From: JALYUA01 sp038229875
Lineage (GTDB): Bacteria; Acidobacteriota; Thermoanaerobaculia; UBA5066; Gp7-AA6
DNA: 58,601 nucleotides
Assembly: GCA_038229875.1 (NCBI GenBank)
Contig: JBBROA010000007.1
Location: 1 to 58,601, forward strand
Reading direction: 5' to 3'
Positions 25,901 through 34,373 of this stretch are shown piece by piece. Under the pieces are notes generated by a model. That model was given only the letters and a program-made list of their open reading frames with translations, did not search any database and was not told where the DNA came from. The translations under genes and the position numbers were made by a program. Position 1 is the first letter of the stretch, and every line of letters begins with the position of its first letter.

Positions 25901-27086
25901 CTACTCCGACAGCACGCAGACCGACGACGCGGGCGCTTTCACGCTCCACGACGTTCCGGCGGGGATCGTGCAATTCCACGCCAACACGTACATGCTCGCT
26001 GCCGGCCGCTCGGCGTCGAAGTCCGCCGAGATTCCGGACGGTGCCGGCGATTTTCCGCTTCAGATCGTCTTCGAGGGCTCGTCTCGTCTCGCGGGACGCG
26101 TGACGCAGTCCGACAGGCCGCTCGCCGGGTTCTTCGTGTCGGCGAACGCGGATCCCCCGTCCTCGAGCGGCGGCGGCCGCGCGACGTCGCGGACGGACGA
26201 GGACGGCCGCTTCGCGCTCGAGGGCCTCTCCGACGGCTCCTACCAGGTGTCGGTCGGCGGCCAGGGGGTCTCGTATCGAAAGACGATTTCGGTTTCCGGA
26301 GACACGGCGGCCGACATCGCGATCCCCGCCTCGATGATCTCGGGGACGGTCACTGAGGCGGGTTCCGGAACGCCGCTCGAAGGCGCGACGGTCCAGGCGG
26401 AGAGCGGAAAGGAAGTCGCCGCCTCTTCCATGAAGACTGCGGTCTCGGATTCTTCGGGACATTACGAAATCGACGGCGTGGATCCAGGCACCTACCAGGT
26501 CAGCGCGCGCAAAGCCGGCTACCAGCAGAAGACGTCCGTCGCGACCGTGGGCGCGGATTCGTCCTCGGCCGATTTCTCCCTCCCGAAGGGCGCCGGCGTA
26601 TCGATCCGCGTGTCGGACGGAATGACCGGCTTTCCCCTGCACGGCGTGACGGTCCTCGCGTTCGGCACCAACGGGAACGTCGCGTTTCAGGGGTCCGTCA
26701 GCCTCGATTCTTCCGGCAAGGGCGAAGTCACCTCCCTGGGGCCCGGCCGCTACTCGCTCTTCGTGTTCACCGACGGCTACGCGTCGCGGACCTTACACGC
26801 CGTCGATGTTCCCTCGCCCGAAGTCGCGATCGCGATGACTCCGGGAGGCCGGGTCGAGGTCCATGCCGCGGCCGCCGGAACGGGCCGCCTGACGGACGGG
26901 TCCGGCGCCGTCTACCTGTTGTCCCCGTATCGCCTCGACGGGCGCGTGACCGCGATGCCGCCCGCCTCGACGTGGGAGCACCTCGCACCGGGGTCGTACA
27001 CGCTGCAGATGAGCGGAGGCGGCGGACAGGCCGTGTATTCCTTCACGATCTCGGAGGGCCAGACCACGCGTCTCGACCTGAAGTAA
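22977..27086 (+). CDS. giant secreted protein with about 14 carboxypeptidase-regulatory-like repeats
   Basis: 1369 residues. Signal peptide MKRLFALLALCLAIDAAPAHA, good ribosome binding site (GGAGGA). Then about 14 beta-sandwich repeats of 80-110 residues, each opening with a pattern such as SGRVVDEEGKPVAGARV and closing with an FRLxGL / G-Y-V segment. The first seven keep the motif well; later ones (for example TVRGTVSGLPQGKLGGVR) are diverged. No TonB plug or barrel, protease or anchor follows, and the last 100 residues look like a final incomplete repeat. Probably an exported structural or binding protein. Monocistronic; divergent from the SDR. Confidence 0.88.
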   Translation: MKRLFALLALCLAIDAAPAHAGSVSGRVLDPAGKPLAGARVQWVVYRTDDQAIVDSSAATEPPALGEIRTGADGAFRVPLDKPDVSVALRILPAGSPALRFAGPFDSTEDVSLDVVHTAAGVRLSGRVVDEEGKPVAGARVRASGTDFFSEQDAVTLSETKTGPDGVFVVEDAPDGFRTIAAGAPGFVRASLVQMDPKADVKLTLKRGGTIRGIVVDAAGKPAAGAIVISDDQGAESAADGSFRLVGLEPGVRSVQAVWKEDFAVRRDNLRVRRGQEVEAPLRLGRAASIAGIVIDESSRKPVAGARLSASSGGRAFARRRTERLVRADAKGKFRLNGLAPRPYAVTASREGYLSSSINGISASTAAPGTVSLALAKAATVSGRVIDEKGQPVAGAVVRFGTEGGMRSFVRRGPAAFTGGQGTSSAADGTFRLRNLAAGRNMILEAARPGYQEARRPGVTLKTGEMLANVSLILKRGLEARGRVVNAEGKAISGAEIRVASRDARGGGFGNVRQQIRIVGMDSSKPDAVSGPDGAFVVRGLEPGEYTAGVSRDGYARKTVPTLPVAATGENVWPAIALANGVAISGFVRDSQGQPIAGATVFGISMGEGTRPQSVTSEADGRFRLDGFAAEKSIFLSLSAAGYAPAQKNVTPPADDVAIVLKTAGTVRGRVEDGDTKRPITDFTVGRSVQRGGGFAFNMGGQGGDKAFQSEDGSFELPDVPAGKWTIRAAASGYRNGETSGVELGEAETKDGVVISLRKGGSLSGRVLDPRKGTGVPNASVSWQAAGSSSGAAGAMFARMGGGATNTATNTDADGRFRFDGLPEGRVTVVADHPDYLETSKDADPDEDASVEITMGTGAAISGTVVDRDGRTPVAAALVSLNEEGEAGMFGGADSTRTDGSGAFSFDHLKAGRFKVSAQSAAGKSALKELILAENQRQDGVLVGMVAAGATVRGTVSGLPQGKLGGVRISANGKDYSDSTQTDDAGAFTLHDVPAGIVQFHANTYMLAAGRSASKSAEIPDGAGDFPLQIVFEGSSRLAGRVTQSDRPLAGFFVSANADPPSSSGGGRATSRTDEDGRFALEGLSDGSYQVSVGGQGVSYRKTISVSGDTAADIAIPASMISGTVTEAGSGTPLEGATVQAESGKEVAASSMKTAVSDSSGHYEIDGVDPGTYQVSARKAGYQQKTSVATVGADSSSADFSLPKGAGVSIRVSDGMTGFPLHGVTVLAFGTNGNVAFQGSVSLDSSGKGEVTSLGPGRYSLFVFTDGYASRTLHAVDVPSPEVAIAMTPGGRVEVHAAAAGTGRLTDGSGAVYLLSPYRLDGRVTAMPPASTWEHLAPGSYTLQMSGGGGQAVYSFTISEGQTTRLDLK

Positions 27087-27124
27087 CTGTCAGCGATAAG
27101 CTGTCAGCTCTCAGTCTTTCAGTC
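27087..27124. repeat. short tandem direct repeats
   Basis: CTGTCAGC occurs twice (27088 and 27101 regions), followed by TCAGTC-type words. It lies just after the giant repeat gene. Such CTGTCAGC tracts look like small dispersed intergenic repeats. Confidence 0.35.
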
Positions 27125-27166
27125 TCTCCGCGGCGCCGGCTCGCGCGCGAACGATCAACGCCTGAT

Positions 27167-27180
27167 GCTGAGCGCTCAGC
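27167..27180. repeat. 14-base perfect palindrome
   Basis: GCTGAGCGCTCAGC is self-complementary and overlaps the stop of the minus-strand membrane protein gene. Lies between convergent genes; a hairpin or protein-binding site is possible. Confidence 0.35.
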
Positions 27181-27694
27181 GCTCGACTGAGTTTCGGATC
27201 CAGGCCAGAGGATCGTCCATCAGGCGATTGTTTTCCGCGAAGGCGCGCCATTCCGCGAGGAACGCCCAGAGATGGAGCGCCACCGCGGTCAAGGACGCCG
27301 CGAGGTGGACCCATGACGGGAGCGCGCGCGTGTGCACGGCGGCGCCGAGGACGAATACGGCGATCGCCGCGAGAAGCGCGAACGTGGCGGGAGGCGAGGT
27401 CTGCGCTTTGAATCTCCGGAGCGCCGCCAGAATCGGCTTCTGTTCCGCTGCCGGGTATCCGGCAATCTCGTCCTTCACCAGCCGTCCGGTGCCGACGAAA
27501 TAGAAGATCACCATCGACTGGGAGAACAGGGAGAAAAGCACCGTCGGGATCGCCCAGCCGACGTGACGGCGGACCAGGGTGCGGGCGATCGCGGAGCCGG
27601 CGCCGATCCCCGTCGCGACCGAAAAGCCCTGGATCGAGGTCGCGACGAAACCCGCGAGTGCGAGCGCGGTCGTGAGAAGCAGGGCGAAGGACAT
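27176..27694 (-). CDS. integral membrane protein of unknown function
   Basis: 172 residues with four hydrophobic segments: LLLTTALALAGFVATSIQGF, TVLFSLFSQSMVIFYFVG, FALLAAIAVFVLGAAVH and WVHLAASLTAVALHLWAFLA. A basic cytoplasmic loop lies between the second and third. No family recognised. The ATG at 27694 is preceded by TATTCT with a seven-base gap. Divergent from the beta-oxidation operon, but a functional link is not shown. Confidence 0.7.
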   Translation of the reverse strand: MSFALLLTTALALAGFVATSIQGFSVATGIGAGSAIARTLVRRHVGWAIPTVLFSLFSQSMVIFYFVGTGRLVKDEIAGYPAAEQKPILAALRRFKAQTSPPATFALLAAIAVFVLGAAVHTRALPSWVHLAASLTAVALHLWAFLAEWRAFAENNRLMDDPLAWIRNSVER

Positions 27695-27701
27695 CGGCCG
27701 G

Positions 27702-27707
27702 AGAATA
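27702..27707 (-). promoter_or_regulatory. leaderless-type -10 hexamer (TATTCT)
   Basis: TATTCT on the minus strand, seven bases before the ATG at 27694, without a ribosome binding site. Confidence 0.4.
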
Positions 27708-27820
27708 GCGCGTCGTCGGTCCCTGAGCGGCTTCGCGGCGGCCCGAACCTTGACCCTCGGCGGAGCGCGAGACAGAATCGATTCTTCAGCAACGAGAAGC
27801 ACTCGAGAACGGAGGCAGAC

Positions 27821-29626
27821 ATGGGCAGCGAAATCCGCACGCTCTGCGACATCTTTCGGAACGCAGCGGCGTCCGGCAAGCCCGACCTCCTCATCTCGAA
27901 GGTTGGCGGGGTCTGGCGGCCGATCTCGGCGGCCGACTTCGGCTTCACGGTCCGGGCGCTGTCGCTCGGCCTGAACGCGCTCGGGATTCAGCCCGGGGAC
28001 CGCGTCGCGATCCTCTCGGAGAACCGGCCCGAATGGGCGATGGCGGACTACGCGATCCTGTGCGCCGGCGGCTGGTCGGTCCCGATCTACCCGACGCTTC
28101 CCGCAAACCAGATCGCCCCGCTCTTGAACGACTGCGCCGCCCGCGCGATCTTCGTCTCGACCGCCGAGCAGCTGGCGAAGGTGTCCGCGATCCAGAAACA
28201 GTGCGAGGCGCTCGAGTACGTCATCTGCCTGGAGGCGCCTTCGACCGCGCTCGAGGGTTACATGAGCTTCGGCGCGGCCGTGGACAAGGGACGAGCGACT
28301 CTGGAGATGACCCCGGCGCTCTTCGAGCAGCGCGCTCAGAGGGTCAAGCCGGAAGACGTCGCGACCATCATCTACACCTCGGGGACGACAGGAGAGCCGA
28401 AGGGCGCGATGCTGACCCACGGCAATTTCGTCCAGAACGTCGAGGGGTCGCTCCAGAACATCCCGATCACCGGCGACGCGGTGGCGCTTTCCTTTCTGCC
28501 GCTCTCGCACGTCTTCGAGCGGATGCTCGACTACGCGTATCTCTACCGGTCGGCCTCGATCGCCTACGCGGAATCGATCGAGAAGCTGAAGGACAACTTC
28601 CTCGAGGTCAATCCGCACTGCTTCGGCGCCGTCCCGCGCGTGTACGAAAAGGTGCAGGCGCGCATCCTCGACAAGGTGGCGTCGGCTCCGGCCGTCCGCC
28701 GGAAGCTCTTCCACTGGGCCGTCGGCGTTGGGCGCGAGAACCTCGAGCGGCAGGAGCGGGGCGAGGCGCCGTCCTCTTCCCTGAAGATGAAGCTCGCGGA
28801 CAAGCTCGTCCTTCATAAGATCCGGGCGCTTCTCGGAAGCCGGTTTCGTTTCGCCGTGTCCGGAGGGGCGCCTCTCGCGAGGGACCTCGCGCAGTTCTTC
28901 CTGGGCGCCGGTGTGACGATCTACGAGGGCTACGGCCTCACCGAGACCTCGCCCGTCATCGCCGTGAACGGGCCGGACGCCTGGAAGCTCGGGACCGTCG
29001 GCCACCCGCTCAGGAACGTCGAGGTCCGGATCGCTCCCGACGGCGAAATCCTGACCCGCGGCCCGCACGTCATGAAGGGATATTTCCGGAAGCCGGAGGC
29101 GACCGCGGAGGCGATCGACCGCGAGGGCTGGTTCCACACGGGAGACATCGGGCATCTCGACAAGGGCGGGTTCCTCATGATCACCGACCGCAAGAAAGAC
29201 CTGATCGTGCTCGCGAGCGGAAAGAAGGCGGCGCCGCAGCCGATCGAGAACGAGCTCAAGAAGTCGCCCTACATCGACATGCCGATCGTGCTCGGCGACC
29301 GCCACAAGTTCCTCGCCGCTCTGATCGTCCCGAAGTTCGATCGCCTGAGGGAGCTCGCGAAGGAACAGCACTTCGAGTTCGCGCCGGAGTCGATCGACGC
29401 GAATCCTAAAATCCGCGCCCTCTTCCAGACAGAGATCGACACGTACAACGAGGGGCGCCCCCACCACGAGCAGATCCGCGCCTTCGCGCTGCTTCCCGCG
29501 GACCTGACCGTCGAGGACGGTTCGATCACTCCCACGCTGAAGGTCAAACGGCGGATCCTGGAGAAGAGGTACGAGGACCTGATCCACGCCATGTATCAGG
29601 CGGCGGAGAAGCCCCATGTCGCCTGA
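27821..29626 (+). CDS. long-chain fatty acid-CoA ligase
   Basis: 601 residues of the long-chain acyl-CoA synthetase (FadD15/AACS) type, activating fatty acids with ATP and CoA. The AMP/P-loop motif YTSGTTGEPKGAML is near residue 185, YEGYGLTETSPV near 370, and the hinge/adenylate block TGDIGHLDKGGFLMITDRKK near 445-465. ATG at 27821 has GGAGG (27811-27815) at good spacing. First gene of an operon with the hydratase/dehydrogenase and acyl-CoA dehydrogenase; its end overlaps the next gene by 11 bases. Confidence 0.95.
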   Translation: MGSEIRTLCDIFRNAAASGKPDLLISKVGGVWRPISAADFGFTVRALSLGLNALGIQPGDRVAILSENRPEWAMADYAILCAGGWSVPIYPTLPANQIAPLLNDCAARAIFVSTAEQLAKVSAIQKQCEALEYVICLEAPSTALEGYMSFGAAVDKGRATLEMTPALFEQRAQRVKPEDVATIIYTSGTTGEPKGAMLTHGNFVQNVEGSLQNIPITGDAVALSFLPLSHVFERMLDYAYLYRSASIAYAESIEKLKDNFLEVNPHCFGAVPRVYEKVQARILDKVASAPAVRRKLFHWAVGVGRENLERQERGEAPSSSLKMKLADKLVLHKIRALLGSRFRFAVSGGAPLARDLAQFFLGAGVTIYEGYGLTETSPVIAVNGPDAWKLGTVGHPLRNVEVRIAPDGEILTRGPHVMKGYFRKPEATAEAIDREGWFHTGDIGHLDKGGFLMITDRKKDLIVLASGKKAAPQPIENELKKSPYIDMPIVLGDRHKFLAALIVPKFDRLRELAKEQHFEFAPESIDANPKIRALFQTEIDTYNEGRPHHEQIRAFALLPADLTVEDGSITPTLKVKRRILEKRYEDLIHAMYQAAEKPHVA

Positions 29627-31790
29627 AAGCGCGCCGGCGAACGCATTCACGCTCGCTCTCGAAGACGACGGACTGGCGGTCGTCACGTTCGACCTGCCGG
29701 GCGAGAAGGTGAACAAGTTTTCGCGCGCAGTGATCCGCGAGCTCGGCGAGCTGCTGCTCCGGATCTCCCGCGAGCCGCGCATCCGTGCGCTGCTCGTCCG
29801 TTCCGGAAAGCCGGGCGTGTTCATCGCGGGAGCCGACATCCAGGAGTTCGTGACGACTCCGGCGGCGGAAGCGGGGGACGCGGTGCGAGCCGTCCAGTCG
29901 CTCTTCGAGCAGCTCGCGCACCTGCCGTATCCGACGGTCGCGGCGATCGACGGCATCTGCCTCGGCGGCGGAACGGAGCTCGCACTCGCGTGCGACTACC
30001 GCCTGATGTCGGACGCGAAGAAGTCGCAGATCGGCCTGCCGGAAGTTCGCCTCGGGATCTTCCCGGCCTGGGGTGGCTGCACCCGGTTGCCGCGCGTCGT
30101 CGGGCTTCAGAAGGCGCTCGACATGATCCTGACGGGCAAGACCCTCGACTCTCGCCGCGCGAAGAAGATCGGCCTCGTCGACGCGAACGTCCCGGCTCCG
30201 ATTTTCGACCAGACCGCACGCGACTTCGCCCGGGCACGCATGGGGGAAGGCAAGCCCCCCGACCGGCGCGGCGAGCGCGGGCTCGCCGACCGCGCGCTCG
30301 AAGGCAATCCGCTCGGCCGCCGGGTCGTCTTCTCGAAGGCGCGTCAGACCGTCATGAAAACGACCGGCGGCCACTACCCGGCGCCGCTCGAAGCGCTCGC
30401 GGTTATCGAAGAGGGCTGTGGAAAGCCGATCGCCGAGGGCCTGGAGATCGAGGCTCGCAGGATCGGGACCGTGTTCGGCGGCCCCGTGCAGAAGAACCTC
30501 CTCCGGCTCTTCTTTCTGACCGAAGAGATCAAGAAGGAGACCGGCGTGTCCGACCAGTCGGTGCGTCCCGCGCCCGTCACCCGTTCCGGCGTTCTCGGCG
30601 CGGGATTGATGGGTGGCGGCATCGCGCAGCTTCTGGCGGATAAGGGGCTGCCGGCGCGGATGAAGGACATCGAGCCGAAGGCGCTCGCGCACGGGTACGC
30701 TGCCGCCGCTGCCGTCTGGAGAGAAAAGGCGAAGCGCAAGCGCCTGTCTTCGCGCGAGATGCGCGGCAAGATGGCGCTCCTCTCCGGCACTCTCGACTAC
30801 ACGGGATTTCGCCGCTGCGAAGCGACAATCGAGGCGGTCGTCGAGAAGCTCGGTGTAAAGCGTTCGGTGCTGAAGGAATGGGAGGCCGTGGTTCCCGACA
30901 CAGCCATTTTCGCGTCGAACACCTCGACGCTTCCGATCGGAGAGATCGCGGCCGGCGCGCGGATCCCGTCCCGCGTCGCGGGCATGCATTTCTTCAACCC
31001 CGTGCATCGCATGCCGCTCGTCGAAGTAATCCGAGGCCAGGAAACCTCCGACCAGACCGTTGCCACCGTGTTCGGGCTGGCGAAGACGCTCGGGAAGACG
31101 CCCGTGGTCGTGAAGGATTCCCCGGGGTTTCTCGTCAACCGCATCCTCGCGCCGTACCTCGCCGAAGCGGTGCGCCTCCTCCAGGAGGGGTGCCGCATCG
31201 AAGACGTGGATGCGGCGATGACGAAGTTCGGAATGCCCGTCGGACCGATCGCGCTTCTCGACGACGTGGGCCTCGACGTCGCGGTGAAGGCGGGCGAGAT
31301 CCTGGCGGCCGCCTTTCCCGACCGGATGAAGCCGGCGGGGCAGGAGTCGCTCGTCGCGCAGGGCCGGCTCGGGCGAAAGTCCGGAAAGGGGTTCTACGAG
31401 TACGCCGACGGCAAGCGCGGCGACCCCGCGCGCGCGGCGTACGAGGCTCTACACGTGTCGCCCGCGGACAAGCCGCCCCTGTCGGAGTTCGAGATCCAAT
31501 CGCGCCTGCTCCTGCCGATGATCAACGAGGCCGCGTATTGCCTGGAAGAAGGCGTCGTCGCACGGCCCGAGAAGCTCGACCTCGCGATGATTTTCGGGAC
31601 GGGCTTTCCGCCGTTTCGCGGCGGGCTCCTGAGCTACGCCGATGAGATCGGTCTCGATACTGTCGCGGAAAAACTTCGCGAGCTCGCGGCTCGCCACGGG
31701 CCGCGTTTCAAACCGGCTCCCTCGCTCGAAGGGCTCTCGCGCAGGGGCGGCCGGTTCTACCCCGAACTCGGGGCGGGTCAGGCAGCGTGA
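29616..31790 (+). CDS. fadJ: fatty acid oxidation complex alpha subunit (enoyl-CoA hydratase / 3-hydroxyacyl-CoA dehydrogenase)
   Basis: 724 residues, FadB/FadJ length. The hydratase part (1-190) has FIAGADIQEF, GGGTELALACDYR with the first catalytic Glu and IGLPEVRLGIFP with the second. The dehydrogenase part (from about 320) has GAGLMGGGIAQLLA, NTSTLPIGEIA and HFFNPVHRMPLVEV, followed by the C-terminal helical domains (GRKSGKGFYEY). Catalyses two steps of beta-oxidation. The partner thiolase is not in the window. Symbol given by similarity to FadJ-like proteins rather than proven orthology. Confidence 0.93.
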   Translation: MSPESAPANAFTLALEDDGLAVVTFDLPGEKVNKFSRAVIRELGELLLRISREPRIRALLVRSGKPGVFIAGADIQEFVTTPAAEAGDAVRAVQSLFEQLAHLPYPTVAAIDGICLGGGTELALACDYRLMSDAKKSQIGLPEVRLGIFPAWGGCTRLPRVVGLQKALDMILTGKTLDSRRAKKIGLVDANVPAPIFDQTARDFARARMGEGKPPDRRGERGLADRALEGNPLGRRVVFSKARQTVMKTTGGHYPAPLEALAVIEEGCGKPIAEGLEIEARRIGTVFGGPVQKNLLRLFFLTEEIKKETGVSDQSVRPAPVTRSGVLGAGLMGGGIAQLLADKGLPARMKDIEPKALAHGYAAAAAVWREKAKRKRLSSREMRGKMALLSGTLDYTGFRRCEATIEAVVEKLGVKRSVLKEWEAVVPDTAIFASNTSTLPIGEIAAGARIPSRVAGMHFFNPVHRMPLVEVIRGQETSDQTVATVFGLAKTLGKTPVVVKDSPGFLVNRILAPYLAEAVRLLQEGCRIEDVDAAMTKFGMPVGPIALLDDVGLDVAVKAGEILAAAFPDRMKPAGQESLVAQGRLGRKSGKGFYEYADGKRGDPARAAYEALHVSPADKPPLSEFEIQSRLLLPMINEAAYCLEEGVVARPEKLDLAMIFGTGFPPFRGGLLSYADEIGLDTVAEKLRELAARHGPRFKPAPSLEGLSRRGGRFYPELGAGQAA

Positions 31791-33544
31791 GCCGTCCCGC
31801 TTCGGTCCCCGTCGACCCGGTCCTGACCTCGCCGGTCAAGTCGCTTCTCTCGGGCCACGTCCCCGAGGACCTCGTCTTTCCCTACCCGCAGATTCCGGCG
31901 GAGGAGAAGGAGACGGTGTCCGCTTTTCTCGGATCCTTCCGCGATTTCGCGAAAGACCACGTCGACCCCAGCCGGTTCGACCGCGAGCACTCGATCGCTC
32001 CGGACGTCGTCCGCGGGCTCGCCGACCTCGGCGCGTTCGGGATGATCATCCCGGAGGCGTACGGCGGCTACGGGTTCTCCTCGAGCGCTTACTGCCGCGT
32101 CACCGAGGAGATCGGCCGGACCGACGCCTCCCTCGGCATCCTGATCGGGGGGCACCAGTCGATCGGGCTGAAGGGACTGATCCTCTTCGGCAGCGAGGGA
32201 CAGAAGTTGAAGTGGCTGCCGAAGCTCGCCTCAGGCGAGATGATCGCCGCGTTCGCGTTGACGGAGCCGGAGGCGGGATCGGATGCGGCTTCGATCCGCA
32301 CGACCGCCGACTACGACGCCGCGACCGACACGTTCGTGTTGAACGGCAGCAAGCACTGGATTTCCAACGGCGGGTTCGCCGGGTTCTTCACGGTATTTGC
32401 GAAGGACGTCAAGCTCGACGCGAAAGACGAGCATCGGCGCATCACCGCTTTCGTCGTGACGAAGGACCTCGAAGGCGTCGAGCCCGGGCCGGAGGAGAAG
32501 AAGCTGGGTCTGAAGGGCTCTTCGACCGTCCCGCTGGAGCTGAAGAACGTTCGGGTTCCCGCGTCTCACGTCCTCGGCGAGCGAGGCCACGGATTCCGGA
32601 TTGCCGTCGAGATCCTGAACACCGGCCGCACGTCTCTCGGCGCGGGCTGCGTCGGCGGTTCCAAGCGGATGATCGAGCTCGCCGCGCGCCAGGCCACGTC
32701 CCGGCGCCAGTTCCAGACGCGCATCGCCGATTTCGAGATCATCCGGGCGAAGTTCTCGCGGATGGTGGTGAACACCTTTGCACTCGAATCGATGGTTTAC
32801 CTCACGGCCGGGCTCATCGACCGCGGCCTCACCGACTACTCGGTCGAGGGCGCCTGCTGCAAGATCTTCGGCACCGAGAGCGTCTGGCAAACGATCAACG
32901 ACGCGCTGCAGATCGCGGGCGGCAATGGCTTCATGGAGGAGTATCCCTACGAGCGGGCTCTGCGGGATTCCCGGGTCAACATGATCTTCGAAGGAACCAA
33001 CGAGATCCTGCGGGTCTTGATCGCGCTCTCCGGGATGAAGGAGATCGGCGAGGGTCTTCAGGAAGTCGGACGGGCCCTGAAGGCGCCGTTATCTTCGTTC
33101 GGGATCCTTTCGGACTACGCGGTGCGGCGGGTGCGGCGGACGCTGCCGCCGACGCGCATCAGCCGGGTGGCCCCGGCGCTCGCTCCCGAAGCGGAGGCCG
33201 TCGCGCGCTATGCGATGGCGGCCGGCGGCGCGGTCGAAACGATTCTCCGCAAGTACGGTAAGGGCGTCCTGACGAAGGAATACCACCACGAGCGCCTCGC
33301 GAACGTGGGCATCGACCTCTATGCGTCGGTAGCGGTCCTCTCTCGGGCCACCTCGTCCATCGAGGCCAAAGGGGCCGAGAAGTCCGCGGAGGAGGTGCGG
33401 CTCGCGCGTGTCTTCATCCGCGGCGCGCGGCACCGGATCGTCGGGCAATTGAAAGACATGGACCGGAACCTCGATCCGGACGTCACCGCGATTTCCGATA
33501 CGGCGTACGGCTCGCTCGGGTACGCGTTCCCTTACTGGGAGTAG
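31787..33544 (+). CDS. acyl-CoA dehydrogenase (VLCAD/ACAD9-like)
   Basis: 585 residues, longer than ordinary acyl-CoA dehydrogenases (about 380) because of a C-terminal extension, as in VLCAD-type enzymes. FAD-binding segments: AFALTEPEAGSDAASIRTTA and KHWISNG; QIAGGNGFMEEYPYERALRD and MIFEGTNEILR hold the conserved C-terminal catalytic-domain block with the active-site Glu. First step of beta-oxidation. GTG start overlaps the previous stop (GTGA). Its last 62 bases overlap the end of the convergent thiD gene. Confidence 0.93.
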   Translation: MSRPASVPVDPVLTSPVKSLLSGHVPEDLVFPYPQIPAEEKETVSAFLGSFRDFAKDHVDPSRFDREHSIAPDVVRGLADLGAFGMIIPEAYGGYGFSSSAYCRVTEEIGRTDASLGILIGGHQSIGLKGLILFGSEGQKLKWLPKLASGEMIAAFALTEPEAGSDAASIRTTADYDAATDTFVLNGSKHWISNGGFAGFFTVFAKDVKLDAKDEHRRITAFVVTKDLEGVEPGPEEKKLGLKGSSTVPLELKNVRVPASHVLGERGHGFRIAVEILNTGRTSLGAGCVGGSKRMIELAARQATSRRQFQTRIADFEIIRAKFSRMVVNTFALESMVYLTAGLIDRGLTDYSVEGACCKIFGTESVWQTINDALQIAGGNGFMEEYPYERALRDSRVNMIFEGTNEILRVLIALSGMKEIGEGLQEVGRALKAPLSSFGILSDYAVRRVRRTLPPTRISRVAPALAPEAEAVARYAMAAGGAVETILRKYGKGVLTKEYHHERLANVGIDLYASVAVLSRATSSIEAKGAEKSAEEVRLARVFIRGARHRIVGQLKDMDRNLDPDVTAISDTAYGSLGYAFPYWE

Positions 33545-34358
33545 ACGTCGCCCCCGCCGCGAACCTGTCCGGAACTCCCCAGCCCTTCCCCGGGAAGACT
33601 CCCGCCGCAATCGCCCGTTCGACGTAATCGACCGCTTCGCGCACGGAGGCCTCGAGCCCCTTTCCGAGCGCCAGGTTTGCGGCGATCGCGGCCGAGAGGG
33701 TGCAGCCGGTTCCGTGGCGGGCCCGGCTCGCGAGCCTCGGGTGCTGAAGCTCGACAAAACGCCGGCCGTCGAAAAGAAGGTCCGTGACGGTTGCGCCCGG
33801 CGCGTGGCCGCCCTTGATCAGGACCGCCCGGGGCCCGAGATCGGCGATGAGACCAGCCGCAAGCCGGCGATCGCTTTCATCGCGGATCTGAAGCCCGCTC
33901 AAGGTTTCGGCCTCCGGGATATTGGGCGTGGCGAGGTCGCACAGCGGGAGGAGGGCTCGGATCAGAAGGGGCACGGCGGCGGGCTCCAGCAGAGGAGAGC
34001 CGTCTTTCGCCGCGAGCACCGGATCGAGTACGACGTTCGAAGGAGAGTGCCGCCGCAATCCGGCGACGACGGCGCGCAAGCGCTTCGAGTCGAGGATCGC
34101 GCCGATCTTGACGGCCCCGGGACGGAAATCGGAAAAGACGGCGTCCATCTGCCGGGCGACGAACGCGGCCGAGAACGGCTCGACGCCGAAGATTCCCTGC
34201 GTGTTCTGCGCGGTGCCTCCGGTCAGGACGGACACGCCATAGACGCCGTGGGCCGCGAAGGTGGCAAGATCGGCCTGGATGCCGGCTCCGCCGCCCGAGT
34301 CGGAAGCCGCGATCGTCAGGACGACGGGCGGGCGGGGCCGGCGGGAGGCGGTCGCCAT
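33483..34358 (-). CDS. thiD: hydroxymethylpyrimidine/phosphomethylpyrimidine kinase
   Basis: 291 residues. Phosphorylates HMP and HMP-P in thiamine synthesis. TIAASDSGGGAGIQADLATF at the N-terminus binds the pyrimidine; VLDPVLAAKDGSPLL and TPNIPEAETLSG are conserved; GHAPGATVTDLL and HGTGCTLSAAIA (anion hole, catalytic Cys) complete the site. The last 25 residues are a basic Thr/Arg-rich tail not typical of ThiD and overlap the acyl-CoA dehydrogenase gene. Thiamine supply would serve the TPP-dependent E1, though they are not linked here. Confidence 0.92.
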   Translation of the reverse strand: MATASRRPRPPVVLTIAASDSGGGAGIQADLATFAAHGVYGVSVLTGGTAQNTQGIFGVEPFSAAFVARQMDAVFSDFRPGAVKIGAILDSKRLRAVVAGLRRHSPSNVVLDPVLAAKDGSPLLEPAAVPLLIRALLPLCDLATPNIPEAETLSGLQIRDESDRRLAAGLIADLGPRAVLIKGGHAPGATVTDLLFDGRRFVELQHPRLASRARHGTGCTLSAAIAANLALGKGLEASVREAVDYVERAIAAGVFPGKGWGVPDRFAAGATSTPSKGTRTRASRTPYRKSR

Positions 34359-34373
34359 ACAATCGGCATCCTA
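34358..34373. promoter_or_regulatory. overlapping divergent -10 hexamers for thiD and HesB-like gene
   Basis: On the plus strand TACAAT (34358-34363) ends nine bases before the ATG at 34373. On the minus strand TAGGAT (34373-34368) ends nine bases before the thiD ATG at 34358. The two promoters occupy the same 16 bases, each overlapping the other gene's start, so they should be mutually exclusive. Confidence 0.4.

Noticed and set aside
24306..26642. A 778-codon open frame antisense to the giant repeat gene, and similar long antisense frames elsewhere (for example 6357-8591, 42197-44521)
   Set aside because: High-GC genes leave the opposite strand open by codon bias. These frames show no family motif and are Arg/Pro/Gly-rich, unlike the plus-strand or minus-strand genes they mirror.
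22977..27086. Regularly spaced similar sequences that might be a CRISPR or DNA tandem repeat
   Set aside because: Period is near 300 bases and variable, and similarity is at protein level; these are repeated domains in one coding frame.
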